Assembly (NCBI RefSeq): GCF_007680605.1
Contig: NZ_VEIO01000001.1
Location: 310,001-374,000, forward strand
Source of the DNA: Paenibacillus xylanexedens
GTDB taxonomy: Bacteria; Bacillota; Bacilli; Paenibacillales; Paenibacillaceae
Length of the DNA stretch: 64,000 nt
Reading direction: 5' to 3'
Shown here: one piece after another, positions 8,529 through 17,770 of the stretch
How positions within the stretch are numbered: the stretch's first letter is position 1
Layout of the letters: each line of letters starts with the position of its first letter
Translations under genes and position numbers: made by a program
Notes under the pieces: model-generated
Databases searched by the model: none
Told to the model about the DNA's origin: nothing
Seen by the model: only the letters and a program-made list of their open reading frames with translations

Positions 8529-9187
8529 ATGGCAAAGTAAACGTAATGATTGTGGATGACCACGATATGGTACGAATGGGCTTGAAGACTTACCTCATGC
8601 TGGAGCCTACGTTCCATGTGATGGCGGAAGCAGGTAACGGGCAGCATGCACTCGATCAGCTGCGCCAGATGAAGGATTCGGAAATGCCGGACCTGATTCT
8701 TATGGATCTGATGATGCCGGTGATGAACGGAGCTGAGGCTACGCAAGCCATCATGTCTGAATTTCCGAATATGAAGATCGTCATGCTGACCAGTTTTCTG
8801 GAAGATGATCTCGTTGTTCAAGCGATTGAGGCAGGCGCAGTAAGTTATGTGCTCAAAACGGTATCTGCCGAAGAACTGATCTATGCTCTTCAAGGCGCTA
8901 ACCGAGGGATGCCTGTGATGACAGGAGATGTGTCACAGGCGCTGACGCGAGGAATCCGGCAGCGGACGGCGAGGGAAAGTGAGTCCGGCCTTACGGATCG
9001 GGAGAAGGAAGTACTTTTACTTATTGCTGAAGGGAAAACCAACAAAGATATCGGAGAAGAATTACATATCAGTATTAAAACTGTTAAAACACATGTAAGT
9101 AACTTGCTGATGAAATGTGAAATGGATGATCGGACGCAACTGGCGATATACGCACATCGGCAAGGATGGGTGAAGAAACAAGGCTGA
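8525..9187 (+). CDS. liaR: Envelope-stress response regulator
   Basis: 220 residues: receiver domain with phospho-acceptor Asp61 (LILMDLMMP) and acidic pocket DD at 11-12, then a LuxR/NarL helix-turn-helix (LTDREKEVLLLIAEGKTNKDIGEEL and IKTVKTHVSNLL). The ATG overlaps the liaS stop by 4 bp (ATGA), so translation is coupled. It is expected to activate the lia promoter and other envelope genes when phosphorylated by LiaS. The final gene of the operon; I saw no strong terminator before the next gene. Confidence 0.94.
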   Translation: MNGKVNVMIVDDHDMVRMGLKTYLMLEPTFHVMAEAGNGQHALDQLRQMKDSEMPDLILMDLMMPVMNGAEATQAIMSEFPNMKIVMLTSFLEDDLVVQAIEAGAVSYVLKTVSAEELIYALQGANRGMPVMTGDVSQALTRGIRQRTARESESGLTDREKEVLLLIAEGKTNKDIGEELHISIKTVKTHVSNLLMKCEMDDRTQLAIYAHRQGWVKKQG

Positions 9188-9336
9188 AAATGTTGCTATG
9201 ACGGGAAAAAACAGCAAATGTTGCATGCTTTTATCTCCTTTTTAATTGTTTTTAAGGTACGATTAAGGTTCAAAGTACAAAATAAGGACAGTTAAAGAAT
9301 ATCTCTTGCAAATAAGAGATTGGGAGGTAGAGAGGC

Positions 9337-10983
9337 ATGGACGAACGTAATTATAGATCAAATCGACAAGATGAGGAAAAAGAAACGAATCAAACTGAAA
9401 ATCGCAATCCTGCCGGGAATGATGACTCCTCATATTATTATTCTTACGGACCTTTCCAGTCCGTGAGTCAGGAAGATACAGCTAGTGGCAACGGGCCAAG
9501 GCAAGAAGGAAACGTGGAGATCACAAGACCAGATCCAATAAAACCTGTGCCTTCTTACCATAGTAATGACGCCTCCGGTCAAACGGGTAGGATCTCTGGT
9601 GGTGGCGGTTCAGGTCACGGCGGAGGCCAAGGGAATGGAAATAACAACAATGGTAACTGGAACTATAACAGTCGCAGACCTCGTTCTTCTGTAAGATCAC
9701 TTCTGTTCTCCTTTATCGCCGGCATGCTAGTCATTACTGTGCTGATGTATACAGCGGATAGAACGAACATGTTTACACCACAAGCCGCGCTTACGAATAA
9801 TGGAACCGAATCTGCTCAGGAAACACCGAGTAACACAGGTGGAGGCAACAATGTGACGGCGTCCTTGTTGCCAACAGGGAAAGAGGATGTATCCTCTGTG
9901 GTGAAACAGGCGAGCCCGGCTGTCGTGAAAATTGAAACGCTGGCGAAACAGTCCACACGTGGTTCCGGACAAGGTGGAGCGAATACAAACGATCCGTTGT
10001 ATCAATATTTCTTTGGTGGCGGACTTGGTGGACCTAGCGGAAATCAACAACAAGAACAAGGTCAACAACAGCCTCAAGCTAACAATCAACTCGTACCTAT
10101 GGGGATTGGTTCCGGATTTATTTTTGATAAAGAAGGTTATATTTTGACGAACCAGCACGTTGTTCAAGGTGCAGATGTCATTCAGGTAACACTTGAGAAC
10201 AATAGCAAGCCATATGAAGCTAAATTGCTTGGAAGCAGCTTTGATCTTGACCTTGCCGTGTTGAAAATTGAGAAAAATAGCGGAGATAAAGATTTTCCTG
10301 TAGCACCGCTCGGTAACTCAAATAGCACACAAGTTGGTGAATGGCTTGTAGCCATCGGTAACCCGGAAGGTTTTGAACATACCGTAACTGCCGGTGTTCT
10401 TAGCGCCAAAGAACGTACGATCAGCATTCCGGATCAAGAAACAGGTAAAACACGTGAATACAGCCACTTGTTGCAAACAGATGCTTCGATTAACCCGGGT
10501 AACTCGGGTGGTCCGTTGCTGAATCTGAATGGAGAAGTTATCGGTATGAACGTGGCCGTGAGTGCGGATGCTCAGGGTATCGGTTTTGCAATCCCGTCCA
10601 GTGTAATCTCTGAAGCGGTGAAGTATTTGAAAGAGAACAAAGATGTTCCGAAAGAACCAGTGCCGTTTATCGGTGCTTCTCTGATGAATCTCACCCCGGA
10701 AGTGGCTAAACAAATGGGAACAAATATTACGGAAGGCTCTGTTGTTGCAAGCACGGTGTACCAGTCGCCAGCTTATCAGTCTGATCTGAGACCGTATGAT
10801 ATCATTACCGGCGTAAATGGTACTCCAAAAGCAACAAGCCAGGATCTGATCGACTTTATCAAGACTCAGAAAGTCGGCGGAGAGATTACGTTGAATGTTG
10901 TACGTGACGGCAAGAAGATGGATGTGAAAGTGAAAATTGGAAACAAGTATGATTACGATACAACACAAACACAGCAACAATAA
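9337..10983 (+). CDS. htrA: Membrane-anchored HtrA-type serine protease with PDZ domain
   Basis: 548 residues. A polar Gly/Asn/Ser-rich cytoplasmic part (1 to about 117) precedes one transmembrane helix (about 120-138, LLFSFIAGMLVITVLMY). The extracytoplasmic S1C protease domain has catalytic His274 (TNQHVV), Asp305 (DLDLAVLKI) and Ser390 (NPGNSGGPL). A C-terminal PDZ domain (about 440-535) follows. HtrA proteases degrade misfolded secreted proteins at the membrane-wall interface. It lies between liaFSR and an MprAB-like two-component pair, and both kinds of system are known to control htrA genes elsewhere, so stress control from either side is plausible. The cytoplasmic tail is unusually long and low-complexity. 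Confidence 0.95.
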   Translation: MDERNYRSNRQDEEKETNQTENRNPAGNDDSSYYYSYGPFQSVSQEDTASGNGPRQEGNVEITRPDPIKPVPSYHSNDASGQTGRISGGGGSGHGGGQGNGNNNNGNWNYNSRRPRSSVRSLLFSFIAGMLVITVLMYTADRTNMFTPQAALTNNGTESAQETPSNTGGGNNVTASLLPTGKEDVSSVVKQASPAVVKIETLAKQSTRGSGQGGANTNDPLYQYFFGGGLGGPSGNQQQEQGQQQPQANNQLVPMGIGSGFIFDKEGYILTNQHVVQGADVIQVTLENNSKPYEAKLLGSSFDLDLAVLKIEKNSGDKDFPVAPLGNSNSTQVGEWLVAIGNPEGFEHTVTAGVLSAKERTISIPDQETGKTREYSHLLQTDASINPGNSGGPLLNLNGEVIGMNVAVSADAQGIGFAIPSSVISEAVKYLKENKDVPKEPVPFIGASLMNLTPEVAKQMGTNITEGSVVASTVYQSPAYQSDLRPYDIITGVNGTPKATSQDLIDFIKTQKVGGEITLNVVRDGKKMDVKVKIGNKYDYDTTQTQQQ

Positions 10984-11014
10984 TTGCAGCCATGATGAAG
11001 TAGATGAAGGTAAG

Positions 11015-11046
11015 AACGGAAGGGTTTGACGCCCTTCCGTTTTTTT
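11015..11046 (+). terminator. Terminator after htrA
   Basis: Arms ACGGAAGGG (11016-11024) and CCCTTCCGT (11032-11040) followed by seven T. Confidence 0.93.
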
Positions 11047-11164
11047 GCACGATGTTTCTGTTCTGTTTTTGCATAGTTTCTCTATTATGGATTATGGAGA
11101 AGATGCGAATCGGGCTTTGGCCTGTTACAATGGGGATACAACGATAGGGTAAAGGAGAAAGACC

Positions 11165-11854
11165 ATGCGATCAACGATTTTAATTGTAGATGACGACGAG
11201 AAAATTGTGTCTATGCTGCGCCGAGGCCTGGCATTTGAAGGATATGAGGTACAGACAGCTTCTAACGGAGCAGAAGGCCTAAGCAAGCTGATGGATAAGG
11301 AACCGGATATCGTAGTGCTCGATGTGATGATGCCGCAGATTGATGGCTTTGAGGTATGCCGCAGACTGAGAGAAGCAGGTAGTAAGGTCCCTGTACTGAT
11401 GCTTACTGCCAAGGATGAGGTTCAGAGCAGGGTGACTGGACTGGATACCGGTGCTGATGATTATTTGGTGAAGCCGTTTGCACTGGAAGAATTGCTCGCA
11501 CGTGTCCGTGCTTTGCTGCGTCGCAAAGCAGATATATCTAACGTTGTAGACAATCGCCTGGTATATGAAGATATTATTCTGGATAACGATTCACGCGAAG
11601 TGCTTCGGGATGGCAAACGTCTCGAACTGACAGCAAAAGAGTTTGAATTACTTAATCTGTTTATGCAAAATCCGAGACGGGTACTGTCTCGTGACCTTAT
11701 TATGGATAAAATATGGGGATACGACTATAGCGGCGAGTCCAATGTGCTAGAGGTCTATATCGCGATGCTTAGACAGAAAACAGAAGAGCATGGTGGCAAA
11801 CGTCTCATTCAGACGATCCGGGGAGCCGGCTATATTTTGAGAGGTGACTCGTAG
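11165..11854 (+). CDS. OmpR-family response regulator (MprA-like)
   Basis: 229 residues. The receiver domain has the acidic triad DDD at 9-11, phospho-acceptor Asp53 (VLDVMMP) and the switch motif GADDYLVKPF. The C-terminal winged helix has LELTAKEFELLNLFMQNP and ends QTIRGAGYIL. Sequence style, notably FALEELLARVRALLRR, is close to MprA. It starts after AAAGGAGA and is followed by its kinase, whose start lies immediately behind the stop. Being next to htrA suggests a secretion or envelope stress role like CssRS in Bacillus or MprAB in mycobacteria; this is inference. Confidence 0.9.
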   Translation: MRSTILIVDDDEKIVSMLRRGLAFEGYEVQTASNGAEGLSKLMDKEPDIVVLDVMMPQIDGFEVCRRLREAGSKVPVLMLTAKDEVQSRVTGLDTGADDYLVKPFALEELLARVRALLRRKADISNVVDNRLVYEDIILDNDSREVLRDGKRLELTAKEFELLNLFMQNPRRVLSRDLIMDKIWGYDYSGESNVLEVYIAMLRQKTEEHGGKRLIQTIRGAGYILRGDS

Positions 11855-11855
11855 C

Positions 11856-13316
11856 ATGTCCATTCGGTTAAGACTAACCGCATGGTATTCGGGAATTCTG
11901 GCAGCCGTGCTGATCTTTTGGGGTGTGGTCATTTATGCTTTTGTGTATTTTAATACCTACAACGAAGTAGAACAGCAGTTAAGGGAAAAGAGTTTGAAGA
12001 TTACCCAGCAGATCGGAGTTAATCCGTTATCACAGACGCTTGACCTGGAGCTTTTTGCAGAGAGTCAGCTTCAAGAAGCTCAAATCTATATTCAGTTGGT
12101 CGATTATCAGAGTGGATCGTATATGCGCTCGGACAATTTAGTTAAATCCAGAATTTCGTTTCCGATTGCTAAGATTCACAATATACGTGAGGAAATAGGG
12201 ATTACTAAAATGGTCGTGGAGGGCATTCCTTTTCTCGTTAATCAGCAAGCGTTATCTCTCCAGGGAACGAACGAGATCAGAGGACTGTTACAAGTAGGGG
12301 CTAATGTCAGTTCACAGGAGCGTTTGCTCGAGGCATTGCGTAATATCCTGGTGTTTGGATGGCTTGTAGCTATGGCGCTTGCGATTACATCGGGTTTGAT
12401 TCTTGCCCGCAAGTCTATGCGGCCGCTGGTTAATGTGATTGATGCGGCTAATCAGATTCAGTCTGGAGACGATCTTAGTGTACGTATTCAGTATTCGGGG
12501 CCGAAGGATGAGATTGGCCGTCTGATTGAAACGGTGAATAACATGCTGGAGCGTACCGAGTTGTCCTTCCGCGGCCTAGAGGAGACCAACGCGGCACAGC
12601 GGCGTTTCGTATCCGATGCTTCCCATGAGTTGCGGACACCGCTGACTACGATTCGGGGGAATGTCGATTTCCTGAAGAAGCTGTGGAATCAAGAAGGGAA
12701 TGAGCGTCCGAATCTGGATGAAGAAACGATCAAGCAGATGTCTCTCGAAGCGATTGAGGATATGGCTGATGAAGGCAAACGTATGAGCCGTCTGATCAGC
12801 GACATGTTATCGCTTGCCAGAGCGGATACAGGTCAGAAAATTGAGCTTAATCCCATTCCGCTGCAGATTCTGGTGCAGGAAGTGGCACGCCGGGCCCAAT
12901 TCCTGGACCGACAGGCTGACTGGATTCCAGGGGATCTGTCGATTCTGAACGGCATCTACGTGAATGGAAGCAAAGATTATCTGCAACAAGTCTTGTTTAT
13001 TTTTATCGAAAATGCCTTTAAATACACCCCGGAGGGCTCGGTTACGCTGGATGCTCTGTTATACAAAGGACAGGTCGGATTACGGATCAGCGATACAGGG
13101 ATCGGTATGGAACGGGATCAGGTGCCGTTTATTTTTGACCGTTTCTACCGTGCGGACGAATCCCGCGGAGCGACGCCGGGCATCGGACTTGGATTATCCA
13201 TTGCCAAATGGATCATTGAGGAACATAACGGGTCGGTTGAAGTGGTAACGAGACGAGGAGAAGGAACCACTTTTATCATCTGGTTGCCTGTAGTCTTTGC
13301 CCCGCCTATCGAATAA
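11856..13316 (+). CDS. Sensor histidine kinase (MprB-like)
   Basis: 486 residues. I chose the ATG at 11856, preceded by GAGAGGTG, over a GTG at 11844. TM1 (about 12-32), an extracellular loop of about 130 residues, TM2 (about 168-188), HAMP, then HisKA with His257 in SDASHELRTPLTTIRG. The HATPase domain has FIENAFKYTP (N box), ISDTGIGM (G1) and GIGLGLSIAKWI (G2). All catalytic motifs are intact. It is the expected partner of the preceding regulator. The signal is unknown. Confidence 0.92.
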   Translation: MSIRLRLTAWYSGILAAVLIFWGVVIYAFVYFNTYNEVEQQLREKSLKITQQIGVNPLSQTLDLELFAESQLQEAQIYIQLVDYQSGSYMRSDNLVKSRISFPIAKIHNIREEIGITKMVVEGIPFLVNQQALSLQGTNEIRGLLQVGANVSSQERLLEALRNILVFGWLVAMALAITSGLILARKSMRPLVNVIDAANQIQSGDDLSVRIQYSGPKDEIGRLIETVNNMLERTELSFRGLEETNAAQRRFVSDASHELRTPLTTIRGNVDFLKKLWNQEGNERPNLDEETIKQMSLEAIEDMADEGKRMSRLISDMLSLARADTGQKIELNPIPLQILVQEVARRAQFLDRQADWIPGDLSILNGIYVNGSKDYLQQVLFIFIENAFKYTPEGSVTLDALLYKGQVGLRISDTGIGMERDQVPFIFDRFYRADESRGATPGIGLGLSIAKWIIEEHNGSVEVVTRRGEGTTFIIWLPVVFAPPIE

Positions 13317-13328
13317 AGGTATAATAGG

Positions 13329-14339
13329 ATGAAGACTGCAATTACATCGGCCCATACAGCCGAAAAGAAAGCGGGTGGCAACCAAGTGGAAGTACTGCGA
13401 ATTTCGCCGCGGGGATATTGTTACGGAGTTGTAGATGCCATGGTGCTTGCACGTCAGGCGGCACGCAACCTGGATTTACCACGGCCTATTTATATATTAG
13501 GTATGATTGTGCATAACAAACATGTGACAGATTCTTTTGAAGATGAGGGCATTATTACACTGGACGGTCCTAATCGGATGGAGATTTTGAATCAGGTGGA
13601 GAGTGGCACGATCATTTTTACGGCTCACGGTGTCTCGCCGGAGGTACGTAAGCTGGCTCGGGAGAAAGGTCTGACTACGGTGGATGCAACATGTCCAGAT
13701 GTGACGAAGACTCATGATCTGATTCGGGAGAAGACGGCTGAAGGTTATGATATTATTTACATCGGTAAGAAAAATCACCCGGAACCGGAAGGTGCGATTG
13801 GTGTTGCCCCAGACCGTGTTCATCTGATTGAGAAAGAAGAAGAGATTGAAGGCTTGCGTGTGCCTGCGGGGAAAATTTTGATTACCAATCAGACGACAAT
13901 GAGTCAATGGGACATCAAACACATCATGAGCCGGTTGCTGGAGAAATTCCCGGGTGCTGAAATTCATAACGAAATATGTCTCGCTACACAAGTACGTCAA
14001 GAAGCGGTAGCAGAGCAAGCCGGGCAGGCCGATCTTGTTATTGTTGTAGGCGATCCACGCAGCAATAACTCCAATCGTTTGGCACAAGTGTCCGAGGAGA
14101 TTGCGGGCGTGACGGCATATCGTGTATCAGACGTATCTGAAATTCAACAAGATTGGTTGAAAGGTGTGCAGAAAGTGGCTGTGACGTCAGGCGCCTCAAC
14201 ACCAACACCAATTACCAAGGAAGTTATTCAATATCTGGAGCAGTACGAGCATGATCAGCCGGAAACGTGGGAAATCAAACGTACCGTTAATATGAGCAAG
14301 CTATTGCCTCCGGTTCGGGAGAAGACACGTACCACATAG
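13329..14339 (+). CDS. ispH: 4-hydroxy-3-methylbut-2-enyl diphosphate reductase
   Basis: 336 residues from the ATG at 13329. The last enzyme of the MEP isoprenoid pathway, converting HMBPP to IPP and DMAPP with a 4Fe-4S cluster. The three cluster cysteines are visible in [10 protein letters not shown] (Cys31), VDATCPDV and [10 protein letters not shown]. The conserved FTAHGVSP and [11 protein letters not shown] motifs are present. Family members in Bacillus start near [10 protein letters not shown], so about 19 N-terminal residues are extra and a GTG start at 13389 is an alternative. It begins only 13 bp after the kinase stop and may be read through from it. A terminator follows. Confidence 0.96.
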   Translation: MKTAITSAHTAEKKAGGNQVEVLRISPRGYCYGVVDAMVLARQAARNLDLPRPIYILGMIVHNKHVTDSFEDEGIITLDGPNRMEILNQVESGTIIFTAHGVSPEVRKLAREKGLTTVDATCPDVTKTHDLIREKTAEGYDIIYIGKKNHPEPEGAIGVAPDRVHLIEKEEEIEGLRVPAGKILITNQTTMSQWDIKHIMSRLLEKFPGAEIHNEICLATQVRQEAVAEQAGQADLVIVVGDPRSNNSNRLAQVSEEIAGVTAYRVSDVSEIQQDWLKGVQKVAVTSGASTPTPITKEVIQYLEQYEHDQPETWEIKRTVNMSKLLPPVREKTRTT

Positions 14340-14358
14340 TTACAAAAGTGAATAAGAA

Positions 14359-14416
14359 ACATCCTGCTGTGCAGATCCTCGTTTCATTTGGATGTGATAT
14401 AGCAGGATGTTTTTTT
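14359..14416 (+). terminator. Terminator after ispH
   Basis: Arms ACATCCTGCT and AGCAGGATGT with a T7 tail; an inner GATCC/GGATG pairing is possible. Confidence 0.88.
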
Positions 14417-14470
14417 GTCCATACATTTTATATTTTATTTGTAGATAGTACCGGATATAGTGATCACTTC

Positions 14471-14542
14471 TTGACGATAGGAAGAAACTGTGTTATATTT
14501 GCTTTAGTGATTAAAAGCTTAAAAGCGAACAAGCGTTTAAGC
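14471..14542 (+). promoter_or_regulatory. aroF promoter with downstream inverted repeat
   Basis: TTGACG (14471-14476), 17-bp spacer, TATATT (14494-14499) is a good sigma-A promoter. About 17 bp after it lies an inverted repeat, GCTTAAAAGC-N6-GCGTTTAAGC (14517-14542, one mismatch), which could be an operator or a leader hairpin. Confidence 0.55.
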
Positions 14543-14631
14543 GTGACAGAATTTTTTTGATACGGACTACAAGAAAATCAGACGCACGATATAATCGAGT
14601 GCTCTTATACAAGGAAGGATGGGACAATTTT

Positions 14632-15696
14632 ATGATCGTAATCGCAGGCAAAGCTACCTCGGAGGACCAAATTCAAGATATCGTTAGTGTGATTGAAAAG
14701 GAAGGGCTGCAAGCACATGTATCCCGTGGAGAGGATCGCACCATCATTGGATTAATTGGTAAAGTTGAACCTAAAATGCAAGAACACTTGCGCCAAATGA
14801 AGGGCGTCGAGAACGTGGTGAAGATTTCGAAATCTTATAAATTAGCAAGTCGTGACTTCCATCCAGAAGATACCGTAATTTCGATCAAAGGTGTAGATAT
14901 CGGCGGGAAAGAGCTTGTCGTTATGGGCGGACCTTGTGCGGTTGAATCTGCAGCACAGATTGATGAAATTGCCGGACTTGTGAAAGCTGCGGGTGGTCAA
15001 GTTCTTCGTGGTGGTGCCTTTAAACCACGTACAGGACCGTATAGCTTCCAGGGAACAGGTGTAGAAGGTCTGATCATGATGGCGGAAGCGGGCCAGAAGC
15101 ATAATCTATTGACGATTACCGAAGTCATGACGCCTGAATACGTAGATATTTGTGCAGAGTATGCGGATATTCTGCAGGTGGGTACACGTAACATGCAGAA
15201 CTTCGACTTGTTGCGCAAGTTAGGTGAGTGCGGCAAACCGGTATTGTTGAAGCGCGGATTCAGTGCGACATACGATGAATTGCTTAATGCGGCGGAGTAC
15301 ATCCTCGCTGGTGGCAATCCGAATGTGATGTTATGTGAACGTGGTATCCGTACGTTTGAACAATACACTCGTAATACACTGGATCTTTCAGCAATCCCTG
15401 TCTTGCAGTCTCTGAGCCATCTGCCAGTTATCTCTGACCCAAGCCATGGCACAGGACGCCGTGAACTGGTGGAACCAATGACCAAAGCCTCGGTAGCCGC
15501 AGGAGCTAACGGCTTGATCATTGAGATGCACACAGATCCTGATAACTCTATGACTGGAGATGGAGTGCAGTCTCTGTTCCCTGACCAGTTTGCAAACTTG
15601 TTACAAGATCTGGAGAAACTAGCTCCGATTGTGGGAAAAACATTTAACACAGCTAAACAGCCTGCTGCATTTTTCCCGGCACGTGTAGGCGTATAA
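14632..15696 (+). CDS. aroF: 3-deoxy-7-phosphoheptulonate (DAHP) synthase
   Basis: 354 residues from the ATG at 14632. It condenses phosphoenolpyruvate and erythrose-4-phosphate, the first step to chorismate and the aromatic amino acids. The N-terminal 80 residues form the ferredoxin-like regulatory domain typical of Thermotoga-type DAHP synthases (MIVIAGKATSEDQIQDIV). The barrel domain follows, with GGPCAVES, RGGAFKPRTGPYSFQG, GTRNMQN, LLKRGFS and SDPSHGTGRR. There is no fused chorismate mutase, unlike B. subtilis AroA. The ribosome site (AAGGAAGGATGGG) is somewhat far from the start. Feedback control by tyrosine or phenylalanine through the N-domain is family knowledge. Confidence 0.95.
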   Translation: MIVIAGKATSEDQIQDIVSVIEKEGLQAHVSRGEDRTIIGLIGKVEPKMQEHLRQMKGVENVVKISKSYKLASRDFHPEDTVISIKGVDIGGKELVVMGGPCAVESAAQIDEIAGLVKAAGGQVLRGGAFKPRTGPYSFQGTGVEGLIMMAEAGQKHNLLTITEVMTPEYVDICAEYADILQVGTRNMQNFDLLRKLGECGKPVLLKRGFSATYDELLNAAEYILAGGNPNVMLCERGIRTFEQYTRNTLDLSAIPVLQSLSHLPVISDPSHGTGRRELVEPMTKASVAAGANGLIIEMHTDPDNSMTGDGVQSLFPDQFANLLQDLEKLAPIVGKTFNTAKQPAAFFPARVGV

Positions 15697-15725
15697 TTAA
15701 CACGGTTATAGAGATTTGAAGAGTC

Positions 15726-15786
15726 AAAACCGGACTTCTGTTCAGATTTGTTCCTTGTGAACAATTTGGGTAGATGTCCGGTTTTT
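15726..15786 (+). terminator. Terminator after aroF
   Basis: Arms AAAACCGGAC and GTCCGGTTTT enclose an inner GTTC/GAAC pairing. Confidence 0.85.
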
Positions 15787-15953
15787 CGTCTATTTTGCGT
15801 AGATGAACATATTTATTAATCAAAGGTGATAAGAAACATTTATGATGTCATGTTTTTCCATGATTTAGGGTATTTTCAGGGTTGCTTTACCGCATTAAAT
15901 CGTTCAAATGCAAATGATTTACGTTGTTATATGCATTTTTTAATATTATAAAG

Positions 15954-15970
15954 TGTAAGTATACCTGACA
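15954..15970 (+). promoter_or_regulatory. GlnR/TnrA box upstream of glnA
   Basis: TGTAAGTATACCTGACA is an exact match to TGTNA-N7-TNACA. It lies 29 bp before the -35 of the glnA promoter. The rest of the 413-bp gap (15697-16109) holds the aroF terminator and AT-rich sequence with no gene. Confidence 0.75.
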
Positions 15971-15998
15971 TGCTCGCAAAAAATACCTTACATAAGTA

Positions 15999-16028
15999 TT
16001 GACGATGTTATGTTTCAGAATTTATAAT
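15999..16028 (+). promoter_or_regulatory. glnA promoter
   Basis: TTGACG (15999-16004), 18-bp spacer, TATAAT (16023-16028). Confidence 0.7.
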
Positions 16029-16109
16029 GACGACAGAAAAAAATTCGAATATATAGACATTTTCTTCGTGGGGTTGTTTAATGTTCGGAATATTTGGGAG
16101 GACGAATAC

Positions 16110-17534
16110 ATGTCGGTTGAAAACGTATTGAAATCAATTCAAGAGAACAACATCGAGTGGGTAGATTTTCGTTTTGTAGATTTGGCTGGTCGTGCGCATC
16201 ATATCTCTTTGCCAGCTTCGGCTGTTGATGCAGACACGTTCGTAAATGGAGTAGCGTTTGATGGTTCTTCTATCCAAGGTTTCCGCGGTATTGAAGAGTC
16301 CGATATGGTTATGATGCCTGACCCTGAAGCGACTTATGTCGATCCGTTCACTGCACACCCTACATTGAATGTTATGTGTGACATTTTCACGCCGGATGGC
16401 GAGCGTTATGAGCGTGACCCACGCAGTATCGCGGTTAAAGCTGAAGCTTTCCTGAAAGAAAGCGGCGTAGGTACTGCAGCGTTCTTCGCACCAGAGTCCG
16501 AGTTCTTCATCTTTGACGATGTTCGTTATGAGAGCGGCACGAACAGCTCTTCTTACTTCGTTGATTCCGAAGAAGCAGCATGGAACACAAACCGCAAAGA
16601 AGAAGGCGGCAACCTGGGCTTTAAAGTTCGCACTAAAGGTGGATATGTTCCAGTAGCTCCAGTGGATACGCAACAAGATATCCGCAGCGAAATGTGTCGT
16701 TTGTTGGAAGAAGCGGGTTTGTCCATCGAGCGTCATCACCATGAAGTAGCGACTGCGGGTCAAGCTGAGATCAACTTCCGTTTTGATACGTTGAAGAAAA
16801 CAGCAGATAACCTGCTTGTATACAAATACATCGTGCACAATACGGCACGTCAATATGGCAAAGTAGCAACATTCATGCCAAAACCATTGTTTGGTGATAA
16901 CGGAAGCGGAATGCACGTTCACCAATCGATCTTCGACGGAGATTCCCCATTGTTCTATGACAAAGGCGGTTATGCTAACCTGAGCGAAATGGCTCTGCAC
17001 TACATCGGAGGTATCCTGTACCACGCTCCAGCACTGATTGCTTTGACGAACCCGAGCACGAACTCGTTCAAACGTCTGGTTCCTGGTTATGAAGCACCGG
17101 TTAACTTGGTATACTCCAAAGGTAACCGTTCCGCAGCTGTACGTATCCCGGTAGCGGCTGTAACGCCTAAAGGCTGTCGTATCGAATTCCGTACACCGGA
17201 CTCCACAGCTAACCCATACTTGGCATTCTCTGCAATGTTGATGGCTGGTCTGGACGGAATCAAACGCAAAATCAACCCAACTGAGCTTGGATATGGTCCT
17301 CTGGATAAAAACATCTATGACCTGTCTGATGCAGACAAAGAAAACATCCGCAGTGTGCCGGCTTCCCTCGAAGAAGCACTTGATGCACTTGCAGCTGACA
17401 ATGAGTTCTTGACTGAAGGCGGCGTGTTCACTAAAGAATTCATCGATAACTACATCAACCTCAAACGCGATGAAGCTAAAGCTGTTGCGATCCGCATTCA
17501 TCCGCATGAGTACAGCCTCTACTTCGACTGCTAA
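16110..17534 (+). CDS. glnA: Glutamine synthetase, GSI-beta-like
   Basis: 474 residues from the ATG at 16110 after GGGAGGACG. The open frame continues upstream through the promoter, so the longer reading is rejected. Active-site motifs are present: FDGSSIQGF, FFAPESEFF, HHEVATAGQAEI, GDNGSGMHVHQ, NPSTNSFKRLVPG and RIPVAAVTPKGCRIEFRTPD. Length and the YERDPRSIA to WN segment match the Gram-negative GSI-beta form (E. coli, 469 residues) better than the 444-residue B. subtilis GlnA. Tyr403 in DKNIYDLS sits where E. coli GS is adenylylated. It assimilates ammonium into glutamine. No glnR is adjacent, so this is probably the second, solitary GS gene known in Paenibacillus, under GlnR control. Confidence 0.95.
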   Translation: MSVENVLKSIQENNIEWVDFRFVDLAGRAHHISLPASAVDADTFVNGVAFDGSSIQGFRGIEESDMVMMPDPEATYVDPFTAHPTLNVMCDIFTPDGERYERDPRSIAVKAEAFLKESGVGTAAFFAPESEFFIFDDVRYESGTNSSSYFVDSEEAAWNTNRKEEGGNLGFKVRTKGGYVPVAPVDTQQDIRSEMCRLLEEAGLSIERHHHEVATAGQAEINFRFDTLKKTADNLLVYKYIVHNTARQYGKVATFMPKPLFGDNGSGMHVHQSIFDGDSPLFYDKGGYANLSEMALHYIGGILYHAPALIALTNPSTNSFKRLVPGYEAPVNLVYSKGNRSAAVRIPVAAVTPKGCRIEFRTPDSTANPYLAFSAMLMAGLDGIKRKINPTELGYGPLDKNIYDLSDADKENIRSVPASLEEALDALAADNEFLTEGGVFTKEFIDNYINLKRDEAKAVAIRIHPHEYSLYFDC

Positions 17535-17567
17535 TCAGTTGGAGTCAGAACGAAATTGTTCCAATTC

Positions 17568-17600
17568 AAAGCCTCCGGGATGCGCTCTCGGAGGCTTTTC
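17568..17600 (+). terminator. Terminator after glnA
   Basis: Arms AAAGCCTCCG and CGGAGGCTTT, then TT. Confidence 0.9.
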
Positions 17601-17770
17601 CTTGAAACAAACAGTGCAACGCTTTAACTTTTTAGGGTGATAAAGGAATTTGATTGCTTAGAATGTAGTTTTCAGTGCATATTCCCCTTGAAGCAGTCAG
17701 GGAATACTGATATCATAGCGATAATATTTACTTCATATGTCAGTTAAGGATGGAAAGGGCGGGGGATTTT

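Noticed and set aside
16134-17507. 457-codon minus-strand open frame opposite glnA
   Set aside because: A shadow of the biased codon use of glnA; no ribosome site and no family resemblance.
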